Source of the DNA: Laetiporus sulphureus 93-53 | Taxonomy: Eukaryota; Basidiomycota; Agaricomycetes; Polyporales; Laetiporaceae | Length of the DNA: 64,000 nucleotides | Assembly (NCBI RefSeq): GCF_001632365.1 | Contig: NW_024468515.1 | Coordinates: forward strand, 665,315-729,314 | Direction of reading: 5' to 3' | Notes under the pieces: generated by a model | The model's input: the letters and a program-made list of their open reading frames with translations, nothing else | The model's database searches: none | Told to the model about the DNA's origin: nothing | Part shown: positions 47,658 to 59,761 of the stretch, piece after piece | Position numbering within the stretch: the stretch's first letter is position 1 | Layout: each line of letters starts with the position of its first letter | Made by a program: the position numbers and the translations under genes

Positions 47658-50600
47658 TCACACCTCATTCTCCAGCCAATCAAGCCCGACAGGCATCATC
47701 GATGCGGCCACTGCATTCGTCCGTACCGGCTGCGCCTCGGGGTTGAGCAGCGTGCTCACTGCGACTGCATTCCGATCATTCTCCCGCGCCGGCGGCGCCT
47801 GTCCCGAAAGCGACAACGCGCTCGCAAACGCCTCTGATGGCGGCTTCCACGAGTCGAGCAGGCCGCTTGCCTTGAGCGACGGCAAGTTAGTCCCGCTTCT
47901 CAACAGCGGCGCCTGGACGATCTGCTCTGCGTCTGCCGGGAATGCATTCCGCTGATTGCTCGCTCCCGTACTCGCACGCGCATTCGAAGTCTGTGTTGAC
48001 GCGCCGTCGGCTCGGCGTTCTGCTCCCGTATCTCCGTGCGCTTGGGTCTCAATCGTGCCGCCGGGCTGCGAACCATTATAATCAGTCGAAGCCGGCGGCA
48101 CCGCATCCCGCTGCGACGGGTTCGCGGAGGCTTTCGAGGCCGCCGCCTGGGCACGTTCCAGCGTTTGCGCCTGTCTCCATTGATTCGCGACCACCGTCAC
48201 GCTGAATCCCCACACCCGCTCAAAGTCGCGGTCCCACCTGTGGAGCTGCTCGTCGTCGGGGTGATACTTGCTGTACGACTGCACGTGCGCATCAAAAAGA
48301 ACAGAGCAATGAGCCGATATGAACGCGTATGTCAGAGGATCGGCAATCACGAACCCAGAGCACACACGCCGCTGTGCGGGCGCTGGGGTCAGCCACGCGG
48401 ATCGGAGTGCGAGTTGGAGAGCAACAGGACGTACACAGGATAGTATTCTTGGCCCGCGTGCCCGTCGCCTTGAAGATCGTGCCTAGCCGATCGCGCACCC
48501 ATGGAATGGGCTCGCCCAGTCTACCTTCGCCCTGTCGCACGAGTGAATACCACAAAATAAGCTGAGGTCATCGGTCGTGGGCGCTCACCTCGAGGACGGC
48601 GAGGTAACAGCACGGGTAGAGCGCGTGCATGAAGAAGAAGCACCATGCGCCCGTGTTGGAGCTCATCCCAAACATTTCCTCCTGCTTCTCGACGTTCTCC
48701 TCCGAAAACCGCAGATGTGCCGGGAGCGACTGGATCCATGCCTAGCGGTGGGCAATGCTTAGTGCGTGGACAAGCTTGGGTGCTGTGGGTGCTCTCACGT
48801 TCAACGTTCGTGTGCTCTCTCGAAGAGCGGTAGCGCGCTGTTCGCTCTCGCTCATAGCTACGAGGAACGTGAGTCTCCGCAAAATACAAGCGAGAAATTA
48901 GCGGACGTACCTACGACCGCTTGCACGTTCGCATAGATGGACAATATCCGGCACACGTGCCCGAACTGCGACGCATACCGCGTCCTCGGTGCAGGCGCAT
49001 GCAAGAACTCCTTCGCTGCGTCCCGTCAAAGAGAAGACAAAAATTCACGGCATTGATCAGCTCCCGCTCGATATCCATTACACCGCAACTCACTCGCCGC
49101 GCTCCAATGCGCCGCAAGCTCAAACGTCGTTTCGTCCACCGGCAGGCGAATTGACTCCATGAGCTGCACGCTCCTCGGGCGCATCGGGCGGTACGTGTAA
49201 ATCCCGTTGATCCAGCCCATCACCTGGATCAGCCAGAAGCACCGCCGCGCGCACTCACGCTCGATGTATAAGTCGACTGACGGCGAGGACGGCGTGTGCT
49301 GCACCTCGTCGTCCGGCTTGTGCACCTCGAGTGACTCTTCCAAGAGGCGCAGTGCGAGGTCTGCCGTGGGCAACCAGGAGCGCCATCGTGCGTCATGTCA
49401 GTGATGTTGGTGTGCTAGAGATGACTTTGCTGCGCCCACCAAAATATTTGTAGTGCTTCGTCCACGAGTGGCTCGCGGCGACCTCGTGCATCTCCATCAG
49501 GCAGAGTGCCTGTGCAGTCGCGACCGTCGGCTCGCTGAGCAGGCGGCCCGCGTTGTCGAACATGAGCGCGACGGCCTCGTTGTAGAACGGCACACCTGCG
49601 ATGCGCGCATGGGCCGCACGCGCAGACACGCTCTTGTGCAGTGGTGCGGCGACCGCACAAACGGCGAGCACGAGGTACTCGGGCAGCGCGTAGTGTGACA
49701 GTGCGGACGAGAACGACGGCTTGTGCAGGATCATCCGGTGCGGGTTGCAGTGCCCGAAGAATACTGCGCGCGTGGGCGGGCACATGAGCAAATGAGCAAT
49801 AGGGCCTGTTCTGCGTGAGAAGACAGAACTACTCACGGTTCACGAGCTCGTTCGTGGTGTCAGGCTCGCTGAGGAGCTGCGAACGCGGAGGAGTGACCTG
49901 TTCGAGCGTCGGCGAAGACGCGGAGGTGCTGGTGGGGCTAGTCGTACTGCTCCCAGCGGCGCGGCTCTTCTTGACTGCGGCGATACGTTCTGCTGGCGGC
50001 AGCTGGGGCGGGACCGGCATGGCCGTGGGCGAGTGTGCGGGCTCGAATGTCTGGCGCAACGTGGGAATGTCCTATTGTTTTCGCGAGAGGGCGTTTGTTC
50101 ATTCATTTAGACGATTGAATTTTAATTTGGTGAGTGTGGGCTAGGCAGGGAAGGAACATACCGATCCTGCGACCACCTGCCGTTCGGTGTGGGCGCTGCG
50201 TGGTGCGGGCACAGGGCGGCCTGAGGAGTCGGTGTAGGTGCATGTCTTGGACGCGAAGTAACTAGCAAAAAATCAGCCGGGACGCTTGTCGGAGGGATGT
50301 GGATTCTTCCTACCAGTTACTGCAGGGAGCTGCACAACTCAGTTGCGGGTGAGACTTGGGAGGAGGTAGCGTACGCATAGACTAACCTGTGCCGTCGCAT
50401 CTCCGTTTGCTCTTGTGGCACGCGTCGCAAGCCTAGCATATAGGTCTATTCAAGTGCGACCATGCTTGATAGAGCATCGGGCCTACCTTGCTGAGACGTT
50501 TACGCTTCCCGCCCTTGACAAATGAGAGGGTCGGGGACAGGTTATTTGGGCGGCTGGCATCATCAGAGGCGATCAAGGGGTGAGTCGACGGCATGTTCGG

Positions 50601-50663
50601 CGAGTCGTTTCCGGTCTCGACGGTGACGAGAGAGATCTGGCTGGAATTATGGCGAAAATCCAT
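47658..50663 (-). CDS. Zn2Cys6 fungal transcription factor
   Basis: DNA-binding regulator with a Gal4-type binuclear cluster and a fungal-specific transcription factor domain. Proposed exons: 50663-50487, 50432-50387, 50329-50314, 50261-50162, 50071-49837, 49763-49440, 49360-49094, 49014-48910, 48857-48799, 48741-48589, 48531 to about 48436, about 48362 to 47658. The cluster reads CDACHKSKRRCDGTAPCSNC then YFASKTC, matching CX2CX6CX5CX2CX6C. It is built across four exons including a 16-nt one (50329-50314). The middle domain has NPHRMILHKPSFSSALSHYA, CARRCFWLIQVMGWINGIYT and GAWCFFFMHALYPCCYLAVL. A disordered Ser/Ala/Gln-rich tail ends LDWLENEV. The last intron is problematic: the family-like junction KNTIL|CSGFVIADPLTYA has a good donor (GTACGT) but no AG acceptor in phase. 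Target genes are unknown. Confidence 0.88.
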
Positions 50664-51710
50664 GGCGCGAGACTCGGTCACAAGTTGGTGACCTTACTAC
50701 GAATGAACCTTAGGAGCAATTTGTGAAATGGAACGAGGTCGGATGGGGGGATTGGGGCGGTCAGAAGGAGTTGAAACGACGGCGGAACGATAGGGAAGAT
50801 GGTGGGTAATGGCGGGGATTGTGATGGTATAAAGAGAAATGGGTCGGGCGGGACGCTCTGGTGGGCGTTACGAGGGGAATCGACATGGGCGAAACCGATC
50901 TGCCGGTCCCATTGCGGACAAACTCTCCAGCCATCGCCCTCTCACGCGCACGCCGCGGTCCCACTGCTGGTTCGTTCTGACTGATGGCGGCAGTAGAACG
51001 GCGCGACTTGCGGGACCGAGCGTGAATACCAATAGAACTTGGAAAGAGGAGAGTAGTCAAGAGACTCAGGGAAGGAGCGATCTGAGCGGAGAGCGGGTGC
51101 CGCAGGACCCGGGGCCGCGGCAAGGCAACCCGCCGGCACGTCTGTCTCTCCCGCCGGCAAGCACGTGGGCCAATCGCAGCAAAAGTTAAAATTGAATTGA
51201 ATAATCCCATAGCTTTGGCAACCGCCTTTACTTTATTGCCTTTGATAGGATGCTGTAGCAGAGGAAAGTCAGACGCCGAGCCACTCGCTTCGCCAAGCGC
51301 AGCCTGGCGTTGCTCAGGTGGCCCCCCTTGTGGGAGAGCACAGCACAGCCTCTGCATCATAAATTTCCCAGCCCTGAGTACTTCGCGGCGTGTCTTCGGA
51401 GTGTCTCTTATATGGCCTCCTCTAACTTGTCCCCTATACGAAATGAGATACCGATCTGCGCTGGCCGTCCCACGGTTATCATCCAAGGTTACGTTTGTCA
51501 CCGGCATGTCTACTCAAACGTCGGTATGGGCAACGTGAGCAGCGACTTGTGCGAACATCGTCTGCTCCGAGGCAGAATACTCAAGGAGACGCTCAATAGC
51601 ACTGCTCCATGGTCATGTCGTCGAGGCCATTAATCGCTACAGTACGTGCACTTACAGAGCAGGCAAAAAAGTATGATTCTGAGCGATAGCGACAGCACCC
51701 TCCCACCAGC
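50664..51710. other. Long upstream/intergenic region of the Zn2Cys6 gene
   Basis: About 1 kb, GC-rich, between the regulator 5' end and the RPP2 3' end. A 248-codon minus-strand ORF (50761-51507) has a composition of Arg/Ser/Pro typical of chance ORFs in GC-rich DNA and no motif. Read here as promoter and 5' UTR sequence. Confidence 0.45.
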
Positions 51711-52158
51711 TTAGTCGAACAGACCGAAGCCCATGTCCTCGTCGGACTCCTCCTGCACGCGTAGTCAGCATCGCTGAAGCAGGCACACAAGCGCATGCGA
51801 CAGACCTTCTCCTCCTCTTTCTTCTCCTCCTTCTCCTCGGCTGCAGCAGCCGGGGCACCGCTAGCCGCAGCACCGCCCGCAGATACGGCGACCGCGCCAC
51901 CCGAAGGGACCTGCATACACAGGCAGAGTCAGCCGGTGAACGCAAGAATAAGTGAGAGGGACGCACGGAGGCAAGCTTGGAGGAACCCTCTGCGATCAGC
52001 TCGTTGATGTCCTTGCCCTCGAGCTCGCTGATGAGCTTCCCGAGGCGGTCATCCTCGGACTCAATGCCAACCGCACCGAGCACCTTCTTCACGTCATCCG
52101 CCGATGGCGATGCGTTCCCGCCAATCTGGAGGAGGAGATATGCAGCAATGTAACGCAT
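51711..52158 (-). CDS. RPP2: 60S acidic ribosomal protein P2
   Basis: Ribosomal stalk protein of the 60S subunit that recruits elongation factors. Proposed exons: 52158-51967, 51910-51806, 51752-51711 (112 aa). It shows [60 protein letters not shown], an Ala/Gly-rich hinge, a charged [11 protein letters not shown] run, and the universal C-terminus [13 protein letters not shown]. The N-terminal [10 protein letters not shown] marks P2 rather than P1. It is divergent from RPS15, with 385 bp between start codons. Confidence 0.97.
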
Positions 52159-52543
52159 CTAGCATGGATTATCAGATTCGTCGGAGAGATAGACCTAGTG
52201 AAACTCTGGAGACTCACTTTAGTGTATGGAGACTGCGGTAGCCACAAATCACTGGGATGAATTGTGCATCGTGCATCAGCATTCCTTCCTCAAACTTCAC
52301 ACATAATACACGACACAGAGAGCACTCACGTTTAATCCGCGAGGGAGGACCTGTGGATTCTATCCGGCGACGTTACAGGTCTCTACACGCCACGCGCGGG
52401 CCTTCCACCGGCGCCCCCGGTGGCTGAAAACTATACAGTTCCAACACCAATTTCCCGCGCGTTTTCTCTCAGCCACCCATTCGCACTCCGCCCTCAGACC
52501 GTCCATACCGCCCCGCCCGCCATTCGCGACAACACACCGCAAG
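52159..52543. promoter_or_regulatory. Divergent ribosomal protein promoter region, RPP2 / RPS15
   Basis: 385 bp between the two ribosomal protein start codons. It contains a pyrimidine-rich stretch on the RPS15 side (around 52460-52530), common near fungal ribosomal protein start sites. A shared promoter would allow balanced expression, which is an inference. Confidence 0.5.
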
Positions 52544-53441
52544 ATGGTGAGTGCCGCTGCACCGAATATTGAGCGCGTTGAAGGGTTCTGATGCAATGCT
52601 GTATTGTGCAGGCTGATTCCTCCGTCACCGACCCCGCGCTAGCTGCTGAGCTAAAGAAGAAGAGAACGTTCCGCACGTTCTCGTACCGCGGCGTCGAGCT
52701 CGACAAGCTTCTGGATTTGAGCAATGAGGAGGTGAGCATGACCGAGTTTTGCATTTGTCTATCATATTGACTGACGATTATGCCCCAATCTGACAGTTCG
52801 TTGAAGTATGCATCTGCATCTCTCGCCCTGCCTCCCTAGTCCCGAACCCGAGCCTTACATCTCCCCTCCTTAGCTCGTACACGCCCGGGCACGCCGCCGG
52901 TTCCAGCGCGGCCTTAAGCGGCGTCCGATGGGGCTCATTAAGAAGTTGCGCAAGGCGAAGAAGGAGGCGCCTCCCAACGAGAAGCCCGCCGTGGTCAAGA
53001 CCCACCTTCGCGACATGATCATCGTCCCGGAGATGATTGGCTCTGTCATTGGCATCTACAACGGCAAGGTGCGTGCGCCCACTAGGACAAAGGAGGAGGC
53101 TGTTGATTATGTGTGTGGGGGCAGGTATTCAACTCGGTCGAGATCAAGCCGGAGATGACGGGCCACTACCTTGCTGAGTTCTCGTGCTCATACAAACCTG
53201 TTAAGCACGGTCGCCCAGGTGTACGTCATCCATGCCAGGTTTTTGTGTGTTTTCACCGCATATACTCACTCTATTCTTCCATATACAGATTGGTGCAACA
53301 CACTGTGAGTACCCACGCTGCTTGCAACATTTCTACATGTCTGACTTGTTGATCTTCTAGCATCTCGATTGTAAGTCCACGCGCGATCTTCCGATTAAAG
53401 TTCATCGCTGACGATAGCTCTGCAGCATCCCTCTCAAGTGA
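52544..53441 (+). CDS. RPS15: 40S ribosomal protein S15 (uS19)
   Basis: Small-subunit protein at the decoding head. Proposed exons: 52544-52546, 52612-52731, 52797-52805, 52874-53068, 53125-53220, 53289-53304, 53361-53370, 53426-53441 (154 aa, sum divisible by three). Protein motifs: [120 protein letters not shown] with terminal Lys. Five of eight coding exons are 16 nt or shorter: ATG alone, a 9-nt exon encoding FVE, then 16, 10 and 16 nt for the C-terminus. All are needed for this near-invariant sequence. Confidence 0.95.
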
Positions 53442-54026
53442 ACGTGCGCTCTCTGTATCTACATTTTCTTACCATGTGCACTACGATCAAAAGTACCGCG
53501 TAACATGCACCATTTGTCACACATGCTCCACATACTCAGTATCGTGAGCATTGATGTCGGAAGCACCTGTGAGACTGAACATCGCACCAACAAGAACTTT
53601 GCAGCATTCTTAGCAGTGGGAATTCATTAGATAGGATATCAGCGAGGAGAGAGGATGCAAGACGTTGGAAACTGCTACTAATGCTACATGCCGCCTGGAA
53701 CTAAACAGACGCTACGGATATGCACCATTGAGCTCGTCAACCTGTCAGAAACCAGCTAGAGAGAGAGAAAGAGAGAAGTGTCTCTTGAAGCTGCAATCCA
53801 TTGCCCTGGCGGCGGCTCGGGTATAGTAGGTAGGTGGTCCGTGTCATAGGTTACGTAGAATGAATGGACTGGAAGGAGGAATATGGTGAAGTACAGATAC
53901 GCGCGGGAAGGGATAAACCGGGAGAGTAGGGGAAAAGAAGATGCAACATGATGAGCCGAGAGCGATGCCACATGCATAGAATATATATACCAACCGACTA
54001 GGAGAATCATACGATCAAAGTCAAAG
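53442..54026. other. Intergenic, with a GA-rich tract
   Basis: Convergent region between RPS15 and the RhoGAP gene. A short GA-rich run lies at about 53758-53780. No gene recognised. Confidence 0.5.
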
Positions 54027-57000
54027 TTAGGTGCGCTGCCGCACTGCGGGCTGCGCATGGCCATTGGGTATGGCCCCAAACGGGTGAGGGCCGTCACCAC
54101 TGTTCCGCGGGGCTACGGGCACAGGCGCAAATGCGCCCGCGTTGACGTTCGCGTTCAAGTTCGCCATCGACGCCGGACGGCTTGGCACCTGCCCGACGAA
54201 CGGCTGCCGCTCGGGCGGTGCCCACTCCTCGTTCGCTTGCACGTTCGGCGCGCGGGGCTGTGGCGCATGTAGCGCGAGTGAGCCCTGGGACATTGAGGGC
54301 GCTGGGGCAGACGCGAGCTGTGGCGACAGATTCGGCGGGGACGGCGCGGGGTATGAGAAAGGGGCGTGTTGGAGTGGAGGGGCAGATCCCTGATGTCGTG
54401 GTTGAGGGTGGCCGTTCCGGAGGTTGCCATCCGAAGAGGTCGGGTTGGGTATCGGTGGCCTGTCCATGTGTTGCGGGTTAGACTGCGCTCTAGTATGACG
54501 TTAGCCTCAGATGGGTGGCGAGAGATAAGGACTAACCTTGGGGGCAGCGCACGGGAGTCTTCCGGTCGGGGCGTGCCAGGCGTGAAGGGCGAAGCGCCTG
54601 ACACGGGCGACGTCAGCACAGGAGTGCGCCCGCTTGCTTTCAGCCGCATGTAGGTATCGCACTTCTTCAGGAAGTCCTTGCTGGGGAGATCCAGGCTATT
54701 TGCAAAGTACTCCTGGTCCTTCAATATGGGCAGGAACTCCTGCGGTACGCAATAGAATTCATCCTGACGCTCAAGCAAGGTTGTAACGACGCGAATCGCT
54801 CGCAAGCTCTCGTCCCGCACTGCATCTCGTCCCCGCGCATACAGGATACTGGGACAGATCACCGTCGCCAGATTCGGTAGATCCATCTTGCTGCCAGTCT
54901 CTGTATCCAGATGCGCAAATGACGCTACCCACTTCAGGAAAACAAACAGGACTTCCAAGGTGTCTCTGTGTGCCTTAGGCAGGATGAGCGATACCATATG
55001 AAGCATCCGCATTCGCTCTGCTTCAGTCGGAAGAGCTAAAGTAACTGTCAACACCCGGGATACCACATGGGCCGCGGAAACACTTACATTGTGATGCAAT
55101 GAACAGCCGATGCAACTTGAACGTCATGAGGGGATCTGGGAGATCTCGGAAGAACTTCTTCAGGAGCGCTGCGAGCTGCACCGGGTTATCTTGTGTTAGG
55201 TCGACGGAAGAGGGATCGCGGTCAATCGCGTCAGTCAACTCCTTTAGTCGCCTGATGTTTCCGTTCCGCCGGAAAATGCCCTCTATTGACATGTCTATAT
55301 GCGCACTAACGATCAGCAAATATTGTATCGAAGGTGCGGCCCAGAACGCACCCATCTGACGCATGGCAGACACTACATCATCGACGAAACTGGGTATCTT
55401 GATGGAGGCTCGCGATGCTCCGAGCATGGAGTCTGCCCCTTCTCGCTCAACGAGAAGTTCCAACGGAACGCCAAACACCCCTGATGAGTGTAAGTAAAAT
55501 GCGCCAGAAAAATGACTAAACAGTTCACCTTTCTTCTTCACGTTCTTTTTGTCATTGCCCGGCTTGAACAGTTGCTTCCAGAACGAGCTCTTTTTGATCT
55601 CAACCAATTCTAGAATCTCGTCCAAGTCGAATTGATCGCGCAGTGGTGATCGTTGAAGGACAAGAACTGCGCAATGCTTGACAATGGCCAGTTGTAGTGT
55701 GCTGAGTTCCGCGATGAACGGTATCGAGCTCTGCCGTGGTAGAGACCGATGCTGCTCCCTCGCTTGGGCCGCCTCGAAAAGTTGAGGGATATCAGCCAGT
55801 GTGATACCATCCTCAATTCCTGGGACTAAGCTTTCATCCATGCCCGCTGGTGACGTCGGCGCAGAATCGTCTACGATCATTATGCCCGTATTATTCCGTG
55901 CAAACGGTGGCCGTATAACCTGAGTTTGGGTATTAGTATCGATTGTCCCCGGAGGGTTTCGATGATGTGAATGCGGTGATTTGTGCAGCTTGTTCGCTGA
56001 TGATGTTTGCCCCTGAGGCGTAGCCCGAAACGAGTGCGTATGGACCAGTTCTTGCGGCCGTTGGCCCTGCATCGCATCCGCAGCCTGAGCCACTCTACCC
56101 GTTGGGCTCTCCACGACCGTCGATCGCCTAGGCACACGCGCGGTGGCAGAGAGCTTGCGGTCTAGGTGGACTGACTTAAGCCTATTGATTTCACTCGAGT
56201 TGCGATACGGGTCGTCCTCCCGCAATCTGAGGTTCTGACTTGACAAAGGAGCTATACCAGAGCGTTAGCGTCGCAGAGATTGCATGAAGAGGCGCAGCTC
56301 ACCTGGCGCAAGCTGGACAACCCCACGCTTCTTGAGGAGCACATATAGCCGACGCAGCGCAACGTTCAGCAGGAACGCGTATTGTTCCAGCCGCGATACA
56401 GCTTGGAATCCGGTACGACACCCACCATGCCCATGTTCGGTGCAGAAGATCACCGTAGGAACAACGCCGAAGGAAGCTGTCTCCTTCATGGAGTCGACTT
56501 GAAAGACAAACAAACCGGCATTTGCTGGCGGTCTCCGTGCTGTCGACAACTTCAGTGGCTTCTCCTCTTTGTCTTGATCTTCGGGACTCCTCGGTGGAGG
56601 AGGTTCCTTCGGTACAGGAGCAGCCGCAACCTTACCACATGTAGCGCATTGGACGCACTGCGAATGCCAGCGCTGGTATGTGCCGAGACGGACACAGTCC
56701 TCTTCTACAGTTTGGTTGCATTTGACACAAAGGTCAGAAGGAGGATTGACCACATTGACCTTCGCTAGCACCGGATCTCGTGAGCTCGCAAACGGAGATT
56801 CTCCTGCGTTCTCTGGTGCTAGACTCTTGAACCCGTAAGTGACCCCTTGTGTGCCTATGTTACCGCTTTCAGTGGGTGTCACGACTTCTCCATTAGCACG
56901 CTTCATCATGCGCTTAGCGCTCGGATTGCCTCCTTGAATGGCCAGCACGTGTAGTTTGTCAAGGAAGGATGTGATCGCCTCTTGGACGTTCTGCTCCCTT

Positions 57001-58925
57001 TCTAGCTTGAGCGCTCCCGTTAACGCTATACGAATGAGGATCTTGAGGTAATGCGCAAGTCCGGTAACTAAGGCTAATAGCTCCTGCGTCATGCCCATTC
57101 GTCGTGCTCCGGTCTCTTGCGTATGTGATAGCAATGTGAATAAATCCACCGTCTTACGACATAGCATCCTGGCCTCCCGGACGTGCGACATTCCTGCCCG
57201 CAGTGTGACCGATGATGGTCAGCATGATAATTTTACGATGTTAGAGTGCATACCTTTGAGTTTTAACCGTGAAAAGTGCCATTCAAGGTCATCGATCGTA
57301 GCAAACAGGACTTCAACGTGTAGGATAAATTTCTCGGCCATTCGTATGGCCTCAAGGTATTGCCCGTTGCTGACCTGCCGCAACATGTCTGAGATACATG
57401 CGGCGCTAGACTCTTCGAAGGCCGATAGAACGCTGACGGAATTCCCGCTCGAGACATGTGACATCCGGACGAGTGGATTGGTGACTCACGTCCAGATGCG
57501 ATAAACCTGCTGCTCCATGCGAATCTGCTTGTTTCTCAAGGAGTCAGACGTTTCCCTGCGCTCTTCTTCAGCCCAAGGCGGCTCCTCTGGCTTGGCATCG
57601 ACATCTTCAGTGCTCGGAGGCAAGGCGGGTCGTCGAGCAACAACCTTGACGTTCCAAAACTGCGAGCGGAAAATCAGACACGGATTGCCCACATGGCGCG
57701 AGCGAGGCAAACCTTATTTATCATGTAGCATTCTGGATGCCAGCACTCATCTCGCATATTCCGGTTGATTTCCACAAATTGCTTGAGAATAGCACTATTG
57801 CAACCCGCGCATTTCGTGGCAAATCGAGTGGAATAGTGATAGTGACAGAACACGTCTCCATCATGCTCATAATAGGAGTCTTGTGGGCCAAACAGCGTTG
57901 GACATACAGAGCAGGTGAAGTGCTCTACGTGATACTTTTTATCTGAGGAGCGGATGTGAGGATATATCGATCAATTGTAATCGAGGTGACTCACTGCACG
58001 CTGTGATGTAACTACCACGCAAAGCCATCCCGCACTTGGCACAAATTAAGTTCAAGCGCCGGAAGTAGTCCCGCTCACACAGTGGATGTTGTTTCCCGTC
58101 GGAAGCATCGATAGGGAAGAATTTCGACGCGACGACAGTGCCACAGTCCTACACCACTATCAGTTCGTGATCTCCCAGAACAAGTGACCGTGCGCTGACC
58201 ATGCATTTGAAACATTGCAAGTGATACACAGTTCCTAGAGCACGAACGAACGCGCCTTGCATGGCTTTACCGCAAGCAGAACATGGTCTAGTTATAGATG
58301 CGACGGCGGTAATGAGAACACAGAAAAGCCAGTTCGCGACATTAGAGAATTCGTCGCCAGGCTGTGATACAACTCAATGGACTTACGTGGAAGCAACGCT
58401 TGCACTAGTATGAGTGGTTGATGTCCCTACTGGTGCGCTGCCGTCAGGAATAGACGAGTCTGAATGAAGGGAGGAGTCTGAATGGATGCTTCCACGACGA
58501 GGCTTCGACGAATGCGAATGTTCAGAGGAAGCATTGTTGCTAGAACTTGATGGTGTGGTCGGCCGGCTAGCAGTCAACAAAGTCTGGGAACGAGAGGAAG
58601 GCTGATCGGATGCAGCAACGTCATCAGGTGTTCGAGAGCTATAGTGGTTGAGATCCTCGCTGTGAGCGTGAAGGTGGTCATCGCCCCTGGGTCTCCTCTG
58701 ATCTTGGTTGTGAGGGGAACTAACGGTCGAAGCTCTATGTGGCTTGGACCGGTCGGGGGAGTGAGAGCGGCTGAGAGGAGAAGGAGGAAGTCCGCTATTA
58801 TTCTGGGATGCAGCGAGCTGTTCATAAGACTCCGAGTCCAAGTCCATGTAGGCTGGGGCTGCAGGATCTCCAGATGGCTGAGAGCCACCCTGGAACTGTC
58901 GGCCCTGGTCCGCGGGACCGCTCAT
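54027..58925 (-). CDS. LIM-domain Rho GTPase-activating protein (Lrg1/Rga-like)
   Basis: Multi-exon gene for a protein of roughly 1,400 residues; not every junction was fixed. It opens MSGPADQGRQFQGGSQ with a Ser-rich disordered leader (58925-58387). LIM domains follow at about 58295-57690: CSACGKAMQGAFVRALGTVY then HLQCFKCMDCGTVVASKFF, CAKCGMALRGSY, HVEHFTCSVCPTLFG and CAGCNSAILKQFVEI. A helical region (57.5-56.8 kb) precedes a third, isolated LIM (CVKCNQTVEEDCVRLGTYQR, WHSQCVQCATC). The RhoGAP domain spans about 55.5-54.75 kb: GVFGVPLELLVEREG, then MSIEGIFRRNGNIRRLKEL with the arginine finger, NPVQLAALLKKFFRDLPDPL and LPNLATVICPSILYA. A Pro/Ala/Gln-rich tail ends at 54027. Two LIMs plus a separated third and a C-terminal GAP match Lrg1, a Rho1 GAP in yeast. 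The target GTPase here is inferred. Confidence 0.9.
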
Positions 58926-59761
58926 AGATGACAGAGCCCAAAGAGCAAGCTACCAGGGCCGCACAATAGAGGAGGACTAGGCCGGCGTCGGCGTCGTCGA
59001 GCACTGCGAGCACGAGGGAAAGCAGCAGCAATATAGGAATCAGTAATTTCAGAAGCAGAACGGGCAGCGCAGGGACCGTGACGTGACATACGTAACGTTA
59101 CTCGCAACAAGGTCACTGTCACGTCTCGCGTGCCTCCTAGTGTCGCGTAATCCTCTTTTCTGAAACGCCACCTATGGCGGAAAATCCTATGAAGTCTTCG
59201 CTTATGATTCACTGTCCTCATATTTACTTTGCTTTCACCTCTTCCTCGCACCTGATATCGAATACGAGCTGACCATCTCCGGATCTTCGAAGAGGGGTTA
59301 TGCTTGGGGATGATTTGAGACGCACAACGACCACGGATTCATGCGGTCGCAGACGATGAAGCAATCCTAACGCTTAATGAAGACATTCGGACGGCACGGC
59401 TATTGATACCAAGGCGATGTGCATGGCAGGATTTGATGTGACATCGTAGATGACGTTCTGTACGATCGCTGCGTTGGTCGTTAGTTCCGCAGGAGAGATA
59501 GAAACACAGGGCTTGCGTGGATAGCAATGCCGGAGGATTGCACTAGAATTGCATTACTTAAGTGGCATAGCGAGCGTAGTACAGGGCAAGCATAGATTCC
59601 CAAAGCTGATCTCATCCACAACGCTAGGATATGCATGCGGCTGGCTGATATTGGCGGAAGCAGTCGCCAAGCCGAAAAGGCATCCTTCAAGCTATAGCTA
59701 ATAGTTGTGAAAGATTCCCGTCTCATCATGTGGACATCTCGCATAGTAATGAAGCATCGCA
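58926..59761. other. Intergenic, nothing recognised
   Basis: About 830 bp between the RhoGAP 5' end and the mL44 3' end. Only short ORFs; presumably the RhoGAP promoter. Confidence 0.5.

Noticed and set aside
50761..51507. 248-codon minus-strand ORF upstream of the Zn2Cys6 gene
   Set aside because: Composition and lack of motifs fit a chance ORF in GC-rich promoter sequence. It also begins and ends without flanking gene structure.
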